From positions 6,266,001 to 6,330,000 of the forward strand of contig NZ_CP152413.1 in NCBI RefSeq assembly GCF_038967635.1: a stretch of 64,000 nucleotides of DNA, read 5' to 3'. Below the pieces are notes generated by a model. That model did no database searches, was not told the origin of the DNA, and worked only from the letters and a program-made list of their open reading frames with translations. Every line of letters begins with the position of its first letter. The stretch's first letter is position 1. A program made the position numbers and the translations under genes. This DNA is from Bradyrhizobium sp. B124. GTDB lineage: Bacteria; Pseudomonadota; Alphaproteobacteria; Rhizobiales; Xanthobacteraceae. Shown piece after piece: positions 24,933 to 33,109 of the stretch.

Positions 24933-25694
24933 ATGCAGTTGAAGGACCAGGCCGCCATCGTCACCGGCGGCGCATCGGGATTGGGTGCTGCGACCGCGCG
25001 CCGTCTGGCTGCGCAGGGCGCCAAGGTCGCGGTCTGCGACCTCAACGCCAAGCTGGCCGAGAGCGTCGCCACCGAGATCGGCGGCATTCCTGTGGTCTGC
25101 GACGTGGCCGATGCAGCGGCGGCCGAAGCCGCGGTCGCTGCTGCCGCCAAGGCGCACGGTCCGGCCCGCGTGCTTGTCAACTGTGCCGGCATCGGGGTGG
25201 CCAAACGCGTGATCGGCCGCGAGGGGCCGATGGCGCTCGCTGACTTCGACAAGGTGATCAAAATCAATCTGATCGGCTCGTTCAACATGCTGCGGCTTGC
25301 GACCGCCGAGATGGCGAAGCTCGAACCGCTCGCGACCGGCGAGCGCGGCGTCGTTATCTCGACGGCTTCGGTCGCGGCCTATGACGGCCAGATCGGGCAG
25401 GCGGCCTATTCGGCCTCCAAGGGCGGCATTGTCGCGATGACCTTGCCGATCGCGCGCGAACTCGCGCAATTCGGCATCCGCGTGCTGACCATCGCGCCCG
25501 GCCTGTTCATGACGCCCTTGCTGGCCGGCCTGCCGCAGGAGGCCCAGGATTCACTCGCTGCCGCGATCCCGTTCCCGCGCCGGCTGGGGCATGCCGACGA
25601 GTTCGCCTCGCTGGCGCTGCACATGATCGACAATCCCTATCTGAACGGCGAAGTGGTGCGGCTCGATGCCGCGCTCCGGATGGCGCCACGCTGA
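24933..25694 (+). CDS. SDR family 3-hydroxyacyl-CoA dehydrogenase-like
   Basis: A short-chain dehydrogenase of 253 aa resembling type II 3-hydroxyacyl-CoA dehydrogenases (HSD10-like). The NAD motif is VTGGASGLGAATARRL (residues 10-25), with C-D-L-N marking NAD preference. The catalytic Ser-Tyr-Lys lies in VISTASVAAYDGQIGQ and AAYSASKGG, and the substrate loop GLFMTPLLAGLPQ is typical of the HSD10 group. AAGGAGAG precedes the ATG. It lies between feruloyl-CoA synthase and the aroyl-CoA thioesterase and could oxidise the 3-hydroxy-3-arylpropionyl-CoA made by the hydratase, which would make the side-chain shortening a beta-oxidation. Confidence 0.88.
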   Translation: MQLKDQAAIVTGGASGLGAATARRLAAQGAKVAVCDLNAKLAESVATEIGGIPVVCDVADAAAAEAAVAAAAKAHGPARVLVNCAGIGVAKRVIGREGPMALADFDKVIKINLIGSFNMLRLATAEMAKLEPLATGERGVVISTASVAAYDGQIGQAAYSASKGGIVAMTLPIARELAQFGIRVLTIAPGLFMTPLLAGLPQEAQDSLAAAIPFPRRLGHADEFASLALHMIDNPYLNGEVVRLDAALRMAPR

Positions 25695-25742
25695 AGCATG
25701 ATCCGGAAGAGCGCAAAACGCCCTTCCGGATCGATCACGCTC
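25695..25742. repeat. Palindromic repeat, family G copy 2
   Basis: GCATGATCCGGAAGAGCG and its inverted partner CGCCCTTCCGGATCGATCACGC make a hairpin directly after the SDR stop and before the thioesterase. It starts the same way as the repeat at 10653 but is shorter. Confidence 0.7.
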
Positions 25743-25757
25743 AACCGAGGATAGACC

Positions 25758-26177
25758 ATGTTCGTCAACCGGCGCGACGTGCAGATCCAGTGGGGTGATT
25801 GCGACCCCGCCAACATCGTCTACTATCCGCGCTACTTCGCGATGTTCGACGACTCGACCTCGATCATGTTCGAAGCGGCCGGTTGCTCGAAGCAGGACCT
25901 CGTCCACAAATACGGCCTGGTCGGCATTCCCATGGTCGACACGCGGGCGAAATTCCACATCCCGTCGACCCATGGCGACTGGATTACCATCGAGAGCCGG
26001 ATCGAGAGCATCAAGCGCTCGAGCTTCGAGGTGGTGCACCGCGTGTTCAAGGGCGAGGCATTGGCGATCGAGGCATTCGAGACCCGGGTGCTGGTCGGCC
26101 GCCACCCGGACGATCCCGCCAAGCTGAAATCGGCGCCATTTCCGCAGGAGATCATCGACCGCTTCCTGAAGGGCTGA
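25758..26177 (+). CDS. 4-hydroxybenzoyl-CoA thioesterase-like protein
   Basis: A hotdog-fold thioesterase of 139 aa. VQIQWGDCDPANIVYYPRYF matches the Pseudomonas 4-hydroxybenzoyl-CoA thioesterase segment in which the second Asp of GDCDPA is the nucleophile or base; here that is Asp16. The middle (GLVGIPMVDTRAKFHIPSTH) and KRSSFEVVHRVFKGEALAIE also fit. It would release 4-hydroxybenzoate (or vanillate-like acids) from the CoA ester, feeding PobA. It follows the SDR gene with only a short palindromic repeat between, and precedes the ABC solute-binding gene. Confidence 0.87.
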   Translation: MFVNRRDVQIQWGDCDPANIVYYPRYFAMFDDSTSIMFEAAGCSKQDLVHKYGLVGIPMVDTRAKFHIPSTHGDWITIESRIESIKRSSFEVVHRVFKGEALAIEAFETRVLVGRHPDDPAKLKSAPFPQEIIDRFLKG

Positions 26178-26281
26178 CTTGTTCAGGGCTGACTTGCGGC
26201 CCCTCATGACCTAAAGAAGGGGGGTGAATTGGCCCGCAAAACTGGTTTAAACCCAAAGAACATATCCGCAGGGAGGAATGA

Positions 26282-27433
26282 ATGAGGAAGGCCACTCTCG
26301 CCGCAGCAGTGCTCGCAGCTGCTATCGCGCTGCCGGGCGCGTCAGCACTGGCGCAGACCAATGAAATCACCATCGGCATCTCGATCTCGACCACCGGCCC
26401 CGCCGCAGCGCTCGGCATTCCTGAGCGCAACGCGCTCGATTTCGTGCCGAAGGAGATCGGCGGCGTGCCGCTGAAGCTGATCGTGCTCGACGACGCCGGC
26501 GATCCGACGGCAGCGACCACCAACACGCGACGCTTCGTCACCGAGTCCAAGGCCGACATCATCATGGGCTCCTGCATCACGCCGACGACGATCGCGGTAT
26601 CGACGGTCGCCAACGAGGCCGGCATCCCGCATCTCGGTCTCGCGCCGTTCCCGATCAATGAGGCCCGCGCAAAGTGGTCGGTCGACCTGCCGCAGTCGAT
26701 TCCGATCATGGGCAAGGTGCTCTACGAGCACATGAAGGCGCACAACATCAAGACCGTCGGCTATATCGGCTATTCGGATTCCTACGGCGATCTCTGGGTC
26801 AACGACTTCAAGGCGCAGGCTGTGCCGATGGGCCTGACCATGACCGATGAGGAGCGCTTCGCGCGTCCGGATACGTCGGTCGCGGGCCAGGTGCTGAAGC
26901 TCGTCGCCGCCAATCCCGACGCCGTCCTGGTCGGCGCCTCCGGCACCGCCGCGGCGCTGCCGCAGACCGCGCTGCGCGAGCGCGGCTACAAGGGCCTGAT
27001 CTACCAGACCCACGGTGCCGCCACGATGGACTTCATCCGCATCGCCGGCGCGTCGGCGGAAGGCGTCATCATGTCGGCGGGCCCGGTGATGTCGCCGGAA
27101 ACCCAAGCCGACAGCGCGCTGACCAAGAAGCCGGGCCTGACGCTGAACGCGGCCTATGAAGCCAAGTACGGCGCCAACAGCCGCAGCCAGTTCGCCGGCC
27201 ATTCCTTCGACGCCTTCGAGGTGCTGAAGCGCATCATCCCGACGGCGCTGAAGACCGCCAAGCCCGGCACGCCGGAATTCCGCGAGGCGATCCGCCAGGC
27301 GTTCATCTCCGAGAAGGAGATCGTGGCGAGCCAGGGCGTCTACAACTGGACCGAAAAGGACCGCTACGGCCTCGATGACCGCTCGCGCATCCTGCTGACG
27401 GTCAAGGACGGCAAATACGTCCCGGCGATGTGA
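26282..27433 (+). CDS. ABC solute-binding protein, Liv/CouP type
   Basis: A periplasmic type I binding protein of 383 aa for a branched-chain-amino-acid-type (HAAT) transporter. A signal peptide (MRKATLAAAVLAAAIALPGA, cleavage near ALAQ) is followed by the Periplasmic_BP_6 fold with ITIGISISTTGPAAALGIPE, LIVLDDAGDPTAATTNTRR, IKTVGYIGYSDSYGDLWVND and YQTHGAATMDFIRIAGASAE. By context it binds hydroxycinnamate-like aromatics, as CouP-type proteins of R. palustris do. Its transporter subunits lie convergently at 27509-31052. GGGAGGA precedes the ATG. A GGTTTAAACC palindrome at 26244-26253 lies in the upstream gap. Confidence 0.88.
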   Translation: MRKATLAAAVLAAAIALPGASALAQTNEITIGISISTTGPAAALGIPERNALDFVPKEIGGVPLKLIVLDDAGDPTAATTNTRRFVTESKADIIMGSCITPTTIAVSTVANEAGIPHLGLAPFPINEARAKWSVDLPQSIPIMGKVLYEHMKAHNIKTVGYIGYSDSYGDLWVNDFKAQAVPMGLTMTDEERFARPDTSVAGQVLKLVAANPDAVLVGASGTAAALPQTALRERGYKGLIYQTHGAATMDFIRIAGASAEGVIMSAGPVMSPETQADSALTKKPGLTLNAAYEAKYGANSRSQFAGHSFDAFEVLKRIIPTALKTAKPGTPEFREAIRQAFISEKEIVASQGVYNWTEKDRYGLDDRSRILLTVKDGKYVPAM

Positions 27434-27455
27434 GCTGGTCGCGATCTGCGGAAAC

Positions 27456-27489
27456 GAAGAGCCGGTCCCGATGAGGGGCCGGCTTCTTC
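27456..27489. terminator. Hairpin between convergent ABC transporter genes
   Basis: GAAGAGCCGGTCCC and GGGGCCGGCTTCTTC can pair across a 5-base loop (GATGA). It sits between the solute-binding gene (ends 27433) and the convergent ATPase gene (ends 27509), so it may serve both strands. Only short T runs follow. Confidence 0.65.
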
Positions 27490-27508
27490 ACGAGCGGGGC
27501 GCTGGCGC

Positions 27509-28240
27509 CTAGATCGCGCTCTCGCCTTCGAGCTGGAAGCCGAGATAGCTCGCGGCGACGCCCTTGTTGGCGGCGATCTCCTTCGCGGAGCCGCTGAGCA
27601 CGAACTCGCCGAGCTCCATCACATAGGCGCGGTCGGCGATCTGCAGCGCGGCCTGGGCGTTCTGCTCGACCAGCAGCACTGAGACGCCGGCTGCGCGGAG
27701 CTCGCCGACGATGCGGAAGATGTCGGCGACGATGATCGGGGCGAGGCCGAGGCTCGGCTCGTCCAGCATCAGCAATTTCGGCGCGCCCATCAGCGCGCGG
27801 CCCATCGCCAGCATCTGCTGCTCGCCGCCGGACAGCGTGCCGGCGAGCTGCTTGCGCCGCTCCTTGAGCCGCGGAAACAGCGTGTAGACCCGTTCCATCG
27901 AGGCCGCCGCGGTTGCCTTCGCGATCCGGAAGGCGCCGAGCTCGAGATTGTCCTCGACATTCATGGTGCCGAACAATTCGCGATGCTCGGGCACCAGGCT
28001 GAGGCCCGTTGCGACGCGGTCCTCGATGTCGAGCGGCGCGATGTCGACGCCGGCGAAGGCGGTGCGGCCCCGCAGCGGCAGTACGCCCATGATGGCGTTG
28101 AGCAGCGTGGTCTTGCCGGCGCCGTTGGCGCCGATGATGGTGACGATCTCGTTCTCGGCAACGTCGAGCGAGACGCCGCGCACGGCTTCGACCTTGCCGT
28201 AGGCGATATGGACGTCGGCAACCGTCAGCAGAGCACTCAT
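27509..28240 (-). CDS. ABC transporter ATP-binding protein, LivF type
   Basis: An ABC ATPase of 243 aa. Walker A is IGANGAGKTTLLNAI (about residue 37), the signature LSGGEQQMLAMGRAL, and Walker B LLMLDEPSLGLAPIIV, followed by the H-loop region SVLLVEQNAQAAL. The short form and the G-A-N-G-A-G-K-T-T motif mark it as LivF-like. The start overlaps the stop of the fused permease-ATPase gene by 4 bp. Together with 28237 and 30012 it forms the membrane and energy part of the putative aromatic-acid importer; it is convergent with the binding-protein gene. Confidence 0.92.
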   Translation of the reverse strand: MSALLTVADVHIAYGKVEAVRGVSLDVAENEIVTIIGANGAGKTTLLNAIMGVLPLRGRTAFAGVDIAPLDIEDRVATGLSLVPEHRELFGTMNVEDNLELGAFRIAKATAAASMERVYTLFPRLKERRKQLAGTLSGGEQQMLAMGRALMGAPKLLMLDEPSLGLAPIIVADIFRIVGELRAAGVSVLLVEQNAQAALQIADRAYVMELGEFVLSGSAKEIAANKGVAASYLGFQLEGESAI

Positions 28241-30006
28241 GCGGCGGCTCCGAGATAGGCCTTGATCACGTCGGGGTTACGCTTGATCGCGGCCGGCGTG
28301 CCCTCGGCGATCTTGGTGCCGAAATCCAGCACCACGATGCGGTCGGCGAGATCCATCACGAACCCCATGTCGTGCTCGACCAGCAGCACCGACATGCCGC
28401 CGTCGCGCAATTGCCGGAGCAGCGCGGCCAGCCGCTGCTTCTCCATGTGGCGCAGCCCGGCCGCCGGTTCGTCCAGCAGCAGCAGCATCGGGTCGACGCA
28501 CAGCGCACGCGCGATCTCGACGATGCGCTGCTGCCCGAGCGACAGCGAACCCGCGAGCTGGTCGATCTGGTCGGACAGGCCGACGCGCGCGATCTGCCGC
28601 GCGGCTTCCGCCAGCAGTTTCGCCTCGTCGGTGCGGTCGAGCCGCAGCATGCTGGAGACCGCCCCGGAATTGCCGCGCAGATGCGCGCCGATCGCGACGT
28701 TCTCCAGCACGGTCATGTCGGGCACCAGCTTGACGTGCTGAAACGTGCGGGCAACGCCCAGCTTGACCACCTCCTGCGGCGGAGCGTTCGCGACCTCGTT
28801 GCCGAGCACGGCGATCTTGCCGCTGGTCGCGCCCAGGACGCCGGTGATCAGGTTGAAGGTCGTGCTCTTGCCGGCGCCGTTCGGGCCGATCAGCGCGACG
28901 ATCTCGCGGGCGTTGACGTCGAACGAGACGTCGTTCACCGCGAGCACGCCGCCGAACTGCTTGCGCGCCTTGTCGATGTGCAGCAGGACCGGAGACGTTC
29001 CCGCCGCCCGTTCACGGTGTTCCAGCTTCACCGATGTGTCCGGCGTCTTGCGCGCCGGCTTGAACGGCAGGTGCGACATCAGCCAGGGCCAGACGCCCTG
29101 CGGTGCGAGCTGCAACAGCAGTACCAGCATGATGCCGAACACGATGGTCTCGAGCTGGCTCTGGCCGCCGAAGATGTAGGGCAGGTAGCTCTGCAGCACC
29201 TCTTTCAGGATCACGACGATGCCGGCGCCGAGCACGCCGCCCCAGACGTAACCGGCACCGCCGACGACTGCGATGAACAGATACTCGATGCCGGCCTGCG
29301 CGCCGAACGGCGTCGGGTTGGCGGCGCGCTGGAAATGCGCATAGAGCCAGCCGGACAGGCCGGCCAGCACCGCCGCATAGATGAACACCAGGAGCTTGGC
29401 GCGCGGCGTCTGCACGCCGAACGCCTCGGCCGCGATATGGCCACGCCGCAACGCGCGGATGGCGCGCCCGGTGCGGGAATCCAGCAGGTTCATGGTCAAT
29501 AGCGCCGAGAGCAGCACCGCAACCCAGATCGCGTAGTAGATCGTGTCCGGGCTCAGCATCTTGAACGAGCCGATCGAGAGCGGCGGGATACCCGAAATGC
29601 CGTCGTTGCGGCCGAGGAATTCCAGCTTGCTGAACAGGTAGAACAGGCCGATGCCCCAGGCGATGGTGCCGAGCGGCAGATAGTGGCCTGACAGCCGCAC
29701 CGTGACGATGCCAAGCAGCACCGCGGCAATGCCGCTGACCACCAGCGAAGCCGGCAACGTCAGCCACGGCGAGACGCCGTAGGCGGTGGTCAGCACCGCC
29801 GTGGTGTAGGCGCCGAAGCCGCAGAACGCGGCCTGTCCGAACGAGGTGAGGCCGCCGACGCCGGTGAGCAGCACCAGCCCCATCGCGACCAGCGCGGCGA
29901 GGCCGATATTGTCGAGTAGCACGATCCAGAACGGCGGAATGCCCGGTAGCAGCGGGATCACCGCCATTACGAGCGCGAAGATGATGAGAGGAAGCCGCTG
30001 TGTCAT
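28237..30006 (-). CDS. Fused Liv-type permease (LivM) and ATPase (LivG)
   Basis: A 589-aa fusion. Residues about 1-315 form the LivM-like permease with around 9-10 helices ([41 protein letters not shown] with the EAA-like loop, [17 protein letters not shown]). From about residue 340 follows a complete LivG-like ATPase with Walker [17 protein letters not shown], signature [15 protein letters not shown], Walker [17 protein letters not shown] and C-terminal [10 protein letters not shown]. In most Liv systems these are two genes; the fusion is not a misread, since the frame is continuous. It sits between the LivH-type permease (5 bp upstream) and the LivF-type gene (overlapping). Confidence 0.93.
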   Translation of the reverse strand: MTQRLPLIIFALVMAVIPLLPGIPPFWIVLLDNIGLAALVAMGLVLLTGVGGLTSFGQAAFCGFGAYTTAVLTTAYGVSPWLTLPASLVVSGIAAVLLGIVTVRLSGHYLPLGTIAWGIGLFYLFSKLEFLGRNDGISGIPPLSIGSFKMLSPDTIYYAIWVAVLLSALLTMNLLDSRTGRAIRALRRGHIAAEAFGVQTPRAKLLVFIYAAVLAGLSGWLYAHFQRAANPTPFGAQAGIEYLFIAVVGGAGYVWGGVLGAGIVVILKEVLQSYLPYIFGGQSQLETIVFGIMLVLLLQLAPQGVWPWLMSHLPFKPARKTPDTSVKLEHRERAAGTSPVLLHIDKARKQFGGVLAVNDVSFDVNAREIVALIGPNGAGKSTTFNLITGVLGATSGKIAVLGNEVANAPPQEVVKLGVARTFQHVKLVPDMTVLENVAIGAHLRGNSGAVSSMLRLDRTDEAKLLAEAARQIARVGLSDQIDQLAGSLSLGQQRIVEIARALCVDPMLLLLDEPAAGLRHMEKQRLAALLRQLRDGGMSVLLVEHDMGFVMDLADRIVVLDFGTKIAEGTPAAIKRNPDVIKAYLGAAA

Positions 30007-30011
30007 CGCGC

Positions 30012-31052
30012 TCAGTCCTTCTCTTCCTCGACCTGGGGCGCTGCGAGCGAGCGCAGCACCAGGACGGGAAGGATCAGCGTGAACACGATGACTTCCTTGA
30101 AATTACTGGCGTAGAATGACGAGAAGGCCTCGACGATGCCGACCACGATGGCCGCGACAGCGGTCAGGGGATAGCTGACCAGGCCGCCGATGATGGCGGC
30201 GATAAAACCCTTCAGGCCGATCAGGAAGCCGGTGTCGTAATAGAGCGTCGTGATCGGCACGATCAGGATGCCGGAAATCGCGCCGATTACGGAGGCGAGC
30301 AGGAATGCGATCTGGCCCGACAGCGTGGTGCGGATGCCGACCAGGCGGGCGCCGAGGCGATTGACCGCGGTGGCCCGCAGCGCCTTGCCGGTCTTGGTGT
30401 AGCCGAAGAACAGCCACAGCCCGACGATGAAGCCGATCGTCAGGCCGTAGACGGCGAGGCTCTGGCCGGTGAAGCGCAGCGGACCCGCGGTCACCGCGGC
30501 GCTCGACAGCGCCGGGGCGCGCAGGCCTTCGGCGCCGAAGAACACCAGGCCGAGGCCTTGCAGCGCCAGATGGCAGCCGACCGAGGCGATCAGGAGCACC
30601 AGCACGGAGGTATGCGCGATCGGCTGGAAGGCGATGCGGTAGAGAAACAGCCCGATCGCCGCCACGATCAAGAGGGCCAGCGCAATGTTGACGGCGATCG
30701 GCGTGTTGGGACCAACCAGCGCATAGACGAGGCCGAGCAGCGCTGTGGGAAAGACGATATTGAGCGCCACCGAGCGGATCACCAGCCGGGCATGCAGCGC
30801 CTTGCGGGCGAAGAACAGATCGAGCGCGAACGCGACGAGGCCCATCGCGACGGCAAGGCGCACGGTGCCCGGCACCTGGCCGGTCGCCAGCATGGCGTAG
30901 CTCAACGCGCCGTAGGTGACGAATTCGCCCTGCGGGATCAGGATCACCCGCGTCACCGCGAACACCAGCACCAGGGCCAGCCCGAGCAGTGCGTAGATCG
31001 CGCCATTGGTGATGCCGTCCTGCAGCAGGAACAGCATGATCGTTGTGTTCAA
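30012..31052 (-). CDS. ABC transporter permease, LivH type
   Basis: A Liv-type inner-membrane permease of 346 aa with about 8-10 helices. Landmarks: [40 protein letters not shown] (the N-F-A-Q-G-E-like motif near residue 40), the EAA-like loop [20 protein letters not shown] and [20 protein letters not shown]. The start is a TTG at 31052 with GAGGGGGAG 9 bp upstream; an ATG at 31037 is the alternative. First gene of a three-gene operon (permease, fused permease-ATPase, ATPase), divergent from the MarR regulator. Confidence 0.9.
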   Translation of the reverse strand: MNTTIMLFLLQDGITNGAIYALLGLALVLVFAVTRVILIPQGEFVTYGALSYAMLATGQVPGTVRLAVAMGLVAFALDLFFARKALHARLVIRSVALNIVFPTALLGLVYALVGPNTPIAVNIALALLIVAAIGLFLYRIAFQPIAHTSVLVLLIASVGCHLALQGLGLVFFGAEGLRAPALSSAAVTAGPLRFTGQSLAVYGLTIGFIVGLWLFFGYTKTGKALRATAVNRLGARLVGIRTTLSGQIAFLLASVIGAISGILIVPITTLYYDTGFLIGLKGFIAAIIGGLVSYPLTAVAAIVVGIVEAFSSFYASNFKEVIVFTLILPVLVLRSLAAPQVEEEKD

Positions 31053-31158
31053 GGCCGAGCGCTCCCCCTCAAGCGTCGGACCGCCGCAGCCGGCTGTGCC
31101 GGTCGGGTCGGCCGAGATCGGCTGTTGATAGCCGTCGATATTTGATATGGTGCATAAC

Positions 31159-31175
31159 GATTATTAGATATAATC
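31159..31175. promoter_or_regulatory. Inverted repeat in the MarR/permease divergent gap
   Basis: GATTAT, 5 bp, ATAATC. It lies between the permease start (31052) and the MarR start (31233) and shares TTAT-N5-ATAA with 22198-22210. Probable operator of the MarR regulator; binding is inferred. Confidence 0.65.
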
Positions 31176-31232
31176 TCAAGGTCCCCGAGCGTCCCGCGGG
31201 GTTTTTTGTACCGGGATTGCGAGCCTGGAGCG

Positions 31233-31751
31233 ATGACTGTTTCCAAAACCGCCTCCGATGCCGTCAGATCGTCGCGTGCCCTGCGCAGGGAACCGGTCGA
31301 TCCTGCCGGGGACGACAGCATGCTGCAACTGGGCGAACTGTCCGGATTGCTCGGCTATTCGTTGAAGCGTGCGCAGCTCAAGGTGTTCGAGGACTTCCTG
31401 CGCTGCGTCGCGCCGCTGCAACTGACGCCGGCGCAGTTCTCGGTGCTGCTGCTGCTGGACAAGAATCCGGGCCGCAACCAGACCGAGATTGCCAACACGC
31501 TCGGCATCCTCAGGCCGAATTTCGTCGCCATGCTCGACGCGCTCGAGAGCCGTGACCTTTGCGCGCGGATGCGCTCCACCAATGACCGCCGCTCCCACAT
31601 CCTGGTCCTGACCGACAAGGGCCGCGCCGTGCTGGCGCGCGCCAAGAAGCTGGTCGCCAATAAGCACGAGGCGCGGCTGATCGAGGTGCTCGGCCCGGCC
31701 AACCACGCCGCGCTGCTGGAGATGCTGGCCAAGCTCGCGCAGGAGTTTTGA
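31233..31751 (+). CDS. MarR family transcriptional regulator
   Basis: A 172-aa winged-helix regulator. After a short disordered N-terminus, LGYSLKRAQLKVFEDFLRCV starts the dimer helix; TPAQFSVLLLLDKNPGRNQT and NTLGILRPNFVAMLDALESR form the recognition helix, and MRSTNDRRSHILVLTDKG the wing with the conserved D-R-R. I use the ATG at 31233 (GGAG upstream); an in-frame start at 31206 adds nine residues. It is divergent from the aromatic-acid permease operon. Family members near such clusters (CouR, FerC) respond to hydroxycinnamoyl-CoA thioesters; the same is likely here but not shown. Confidence 0.88.
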   Translation: MTVSKTASDAVRSSRALRREPVDPAGDDSMLQLGELSGLLGYSLKRAQLKVFEDFLRCVAPLQLTPAQFSVLLLLDKNPGRNQTEIANTLGILRPNFVAMLDALESRDLCARMRSTNDRRSHILVLTDKGRAVLARAKKLVANKHEARLIEVLGPANHAALLEMLAKLAQEF

Positions 31752-31757
31752 GGCCCT

Positions 31758-31795
31758 GTCATTCCCCGGTGCGCAATTGCGCACCGGGGAATGAC
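31758..31795. terminator. Perfect 38-bp palindrome between convergent genes
   Basis: GTCATTCCCCGGTGCGCAA followed at once by its exact reverse complement. It lies between the MarR gene (ends 31751) and glycerate kinase (ends 31805). It probably acts as a two-way transcription end; its outer GTCATTCC matches the family D repeats. Confidence 0.7.
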
Positions 31796-31804
31796 GAAGG
31801 TGGA

Positions 31805-33088
31805 TCAATCCACCAGGATCACCCGCACGTCGTTGACGTTGGTCAGGGTCGGGCCGGTCAGCAACAGATCGCCGGTCTGCGCGAAGAAGCCCGTGGCGTC
31901 GTTGTTTTGGAGATAGGCCCTGGGATCGAGGCCGATCGATTTCATCTTCGCGAATGTCGCCTGATCGATCACGGCCCCGGCGGGATCAGTGGCGCTGCCG
32001 GCACCGCCATCGGCACCATCGGTGTCGGCGGCGAGCGCCGAGATGTCGGGCGTGTCCTTGAGCAGGTCGGCCAGCGCCAGCGCGTATTCCTGGTTGGGGC
32101 CGCCGCGGCCGTTGCCGCGCACCGTCACCGTGAGTTCGCCGCCGGAGATGATCGCGACGCGCTTGCCCTCACCGCGGGCTTTCAGTGCGAGCCTGGCGTG
32201 CCCGGCCGCGACGTCGCGGGCCTCGCCTTCGAGATCGGCGCCGAGTGCGATCGTCTCGTAGCCGGCGTCCTGCGCGACCTTCACCGCGGCGTCGATCGAG
32301 GCCTTGGGCTTTGCCAGCAACTCGAATGTCGCCCGCGCAAAGGCGGGATCGCCCGGCTTGCAGCTCTCGTTCCTGGGATCGTCGAGCGCGCGGCGGACCG
32401 CGTCATCGACCGAGAGGTTGTACTTGGCGACCAGCGCGCGGGCATCCGCGAGCGTGGTCGGATCCGGCACCGTCGGCCCCGAGGCGATCGCGGAGGGATC
32501 GTCATGCGGCACGTCCGAGATCGCCAGCGTCACGATCTCGGCGGCGTGCTGGCCGGCGCGTGCCAGCCGCCCCCCTTTGATGCGCGACAGATGCTTGCGG
32601 ACGATGTTCATCTCGCCGATCGGCGCGCCGGAGCGCAGCAGCGCGCGATTGACCTGCTGCTTCTGGGCAAAGCTCACACCCTCGACGGGCGCGATCCAGT
32701 TCGCCGAGCCGCCGCCGGTCAACAGCACGAGCAGAAGATCATCAGGCGTGGCTTCCGCCGCCAGCCGCAGCGTATCGTCGGCCGCACGCAGGCCGGCCTC
32801 ATCGGGCACCGGGTGGCCGGCCTCGACCACCTTGATGCGACGGGTCGGCACGCCATGGCCGTGGCGGGTGGTGGCGATGCCGACCAGCCGCGACGGTTCG
32901 AGGCCGAGCGTGTCGAGATAGTGCCGCTCCGCCGCCGCGGCCATGGCGCCGGCGCCCTTGCCGGCGGCGAGGCAGATCACGCGTCCCTTCGGCGCCGGCC
33001 GAAGCCGCGATGCCAGCACGACATCGGGATGCGCAGCCGCCACCGCGGCATCGAAGATCGAACGCAGGAAGGGACGACGGTCGGTCAT
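31805..33088 (-). CDS. Glycerate kinase type 2 (MOFRL family)
   Basis: A 427-aa glycerate 2-kinase/hydroxypyruvate reductase-like protein. The N-terminal domain (about 1-230) holds VICLAAGKGAGAMAAAAERH and LVLLTGGGSANWIAPVEGVS; the C-terminal MOFRL domain includes RVAIISGGELTVTVRGNGRG, GGPNQEYALALA and AADTDGADGGAGSATDPAGA. It phosphorylates glycerate with ATP, giving 2-phosphoglycerate in this type. The gene starts only 21 bp after the stop of the nearest solute-binding protein gene, with no terminator between, so the two probably share a transcript. That suggests the adjacent binding protein may bring in a C3 or C4 hydroxy acid such as glycerate or tartrate. Confidence 0.9.
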   Translation of the reverse strand: MTDRRPFLRSIFDAAVAAAHPDVVLASRLRPAPKGRVICLAAGKGAGAMAAAAERHYLDTLGLEPSRLVGIATTRHGHGVPTRRIKVVEAGHPVPDEAGLRAADDTLRLAAEATPDDLLLVLLTGGGSANWIAPVEGVSFAQKQQVNRALLRSGAPIGEMNIVRKHLSRIKGGRLARAGQHAAEIVTLAISDVPHDDPSAIASGPTVPDPTTLADARALVAKYNLSVDDAVRRALDDPRNESCKPGDPAFARATFELLAKPKASIDAAVKVAQDAGYETIALGADLEGEARDVAAGHARLALKARGEGKRVAIISGGELTVTVRGNGRGGPNQEYALALADLLKDTPDISALAADTDGADGGAGSATDPAGAVIDQATFAKMKSIGLDPRAYLQNNDATGFFAQTGDLLLTGPTLTNVNDVRVILVD

Positions 33089-33109
33089 GGCTGTGCTTTC
33101 GTTACGCGG

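Noticed and set aside
26244..26253. GGTTTAAACC palindrome as the MarR operator of the ABC binding-protein gene
   Set aside because: It does not share the RTTAT-N5-ATAR pattern of the other three promoters, and 10-bp palindromes occur by chance.
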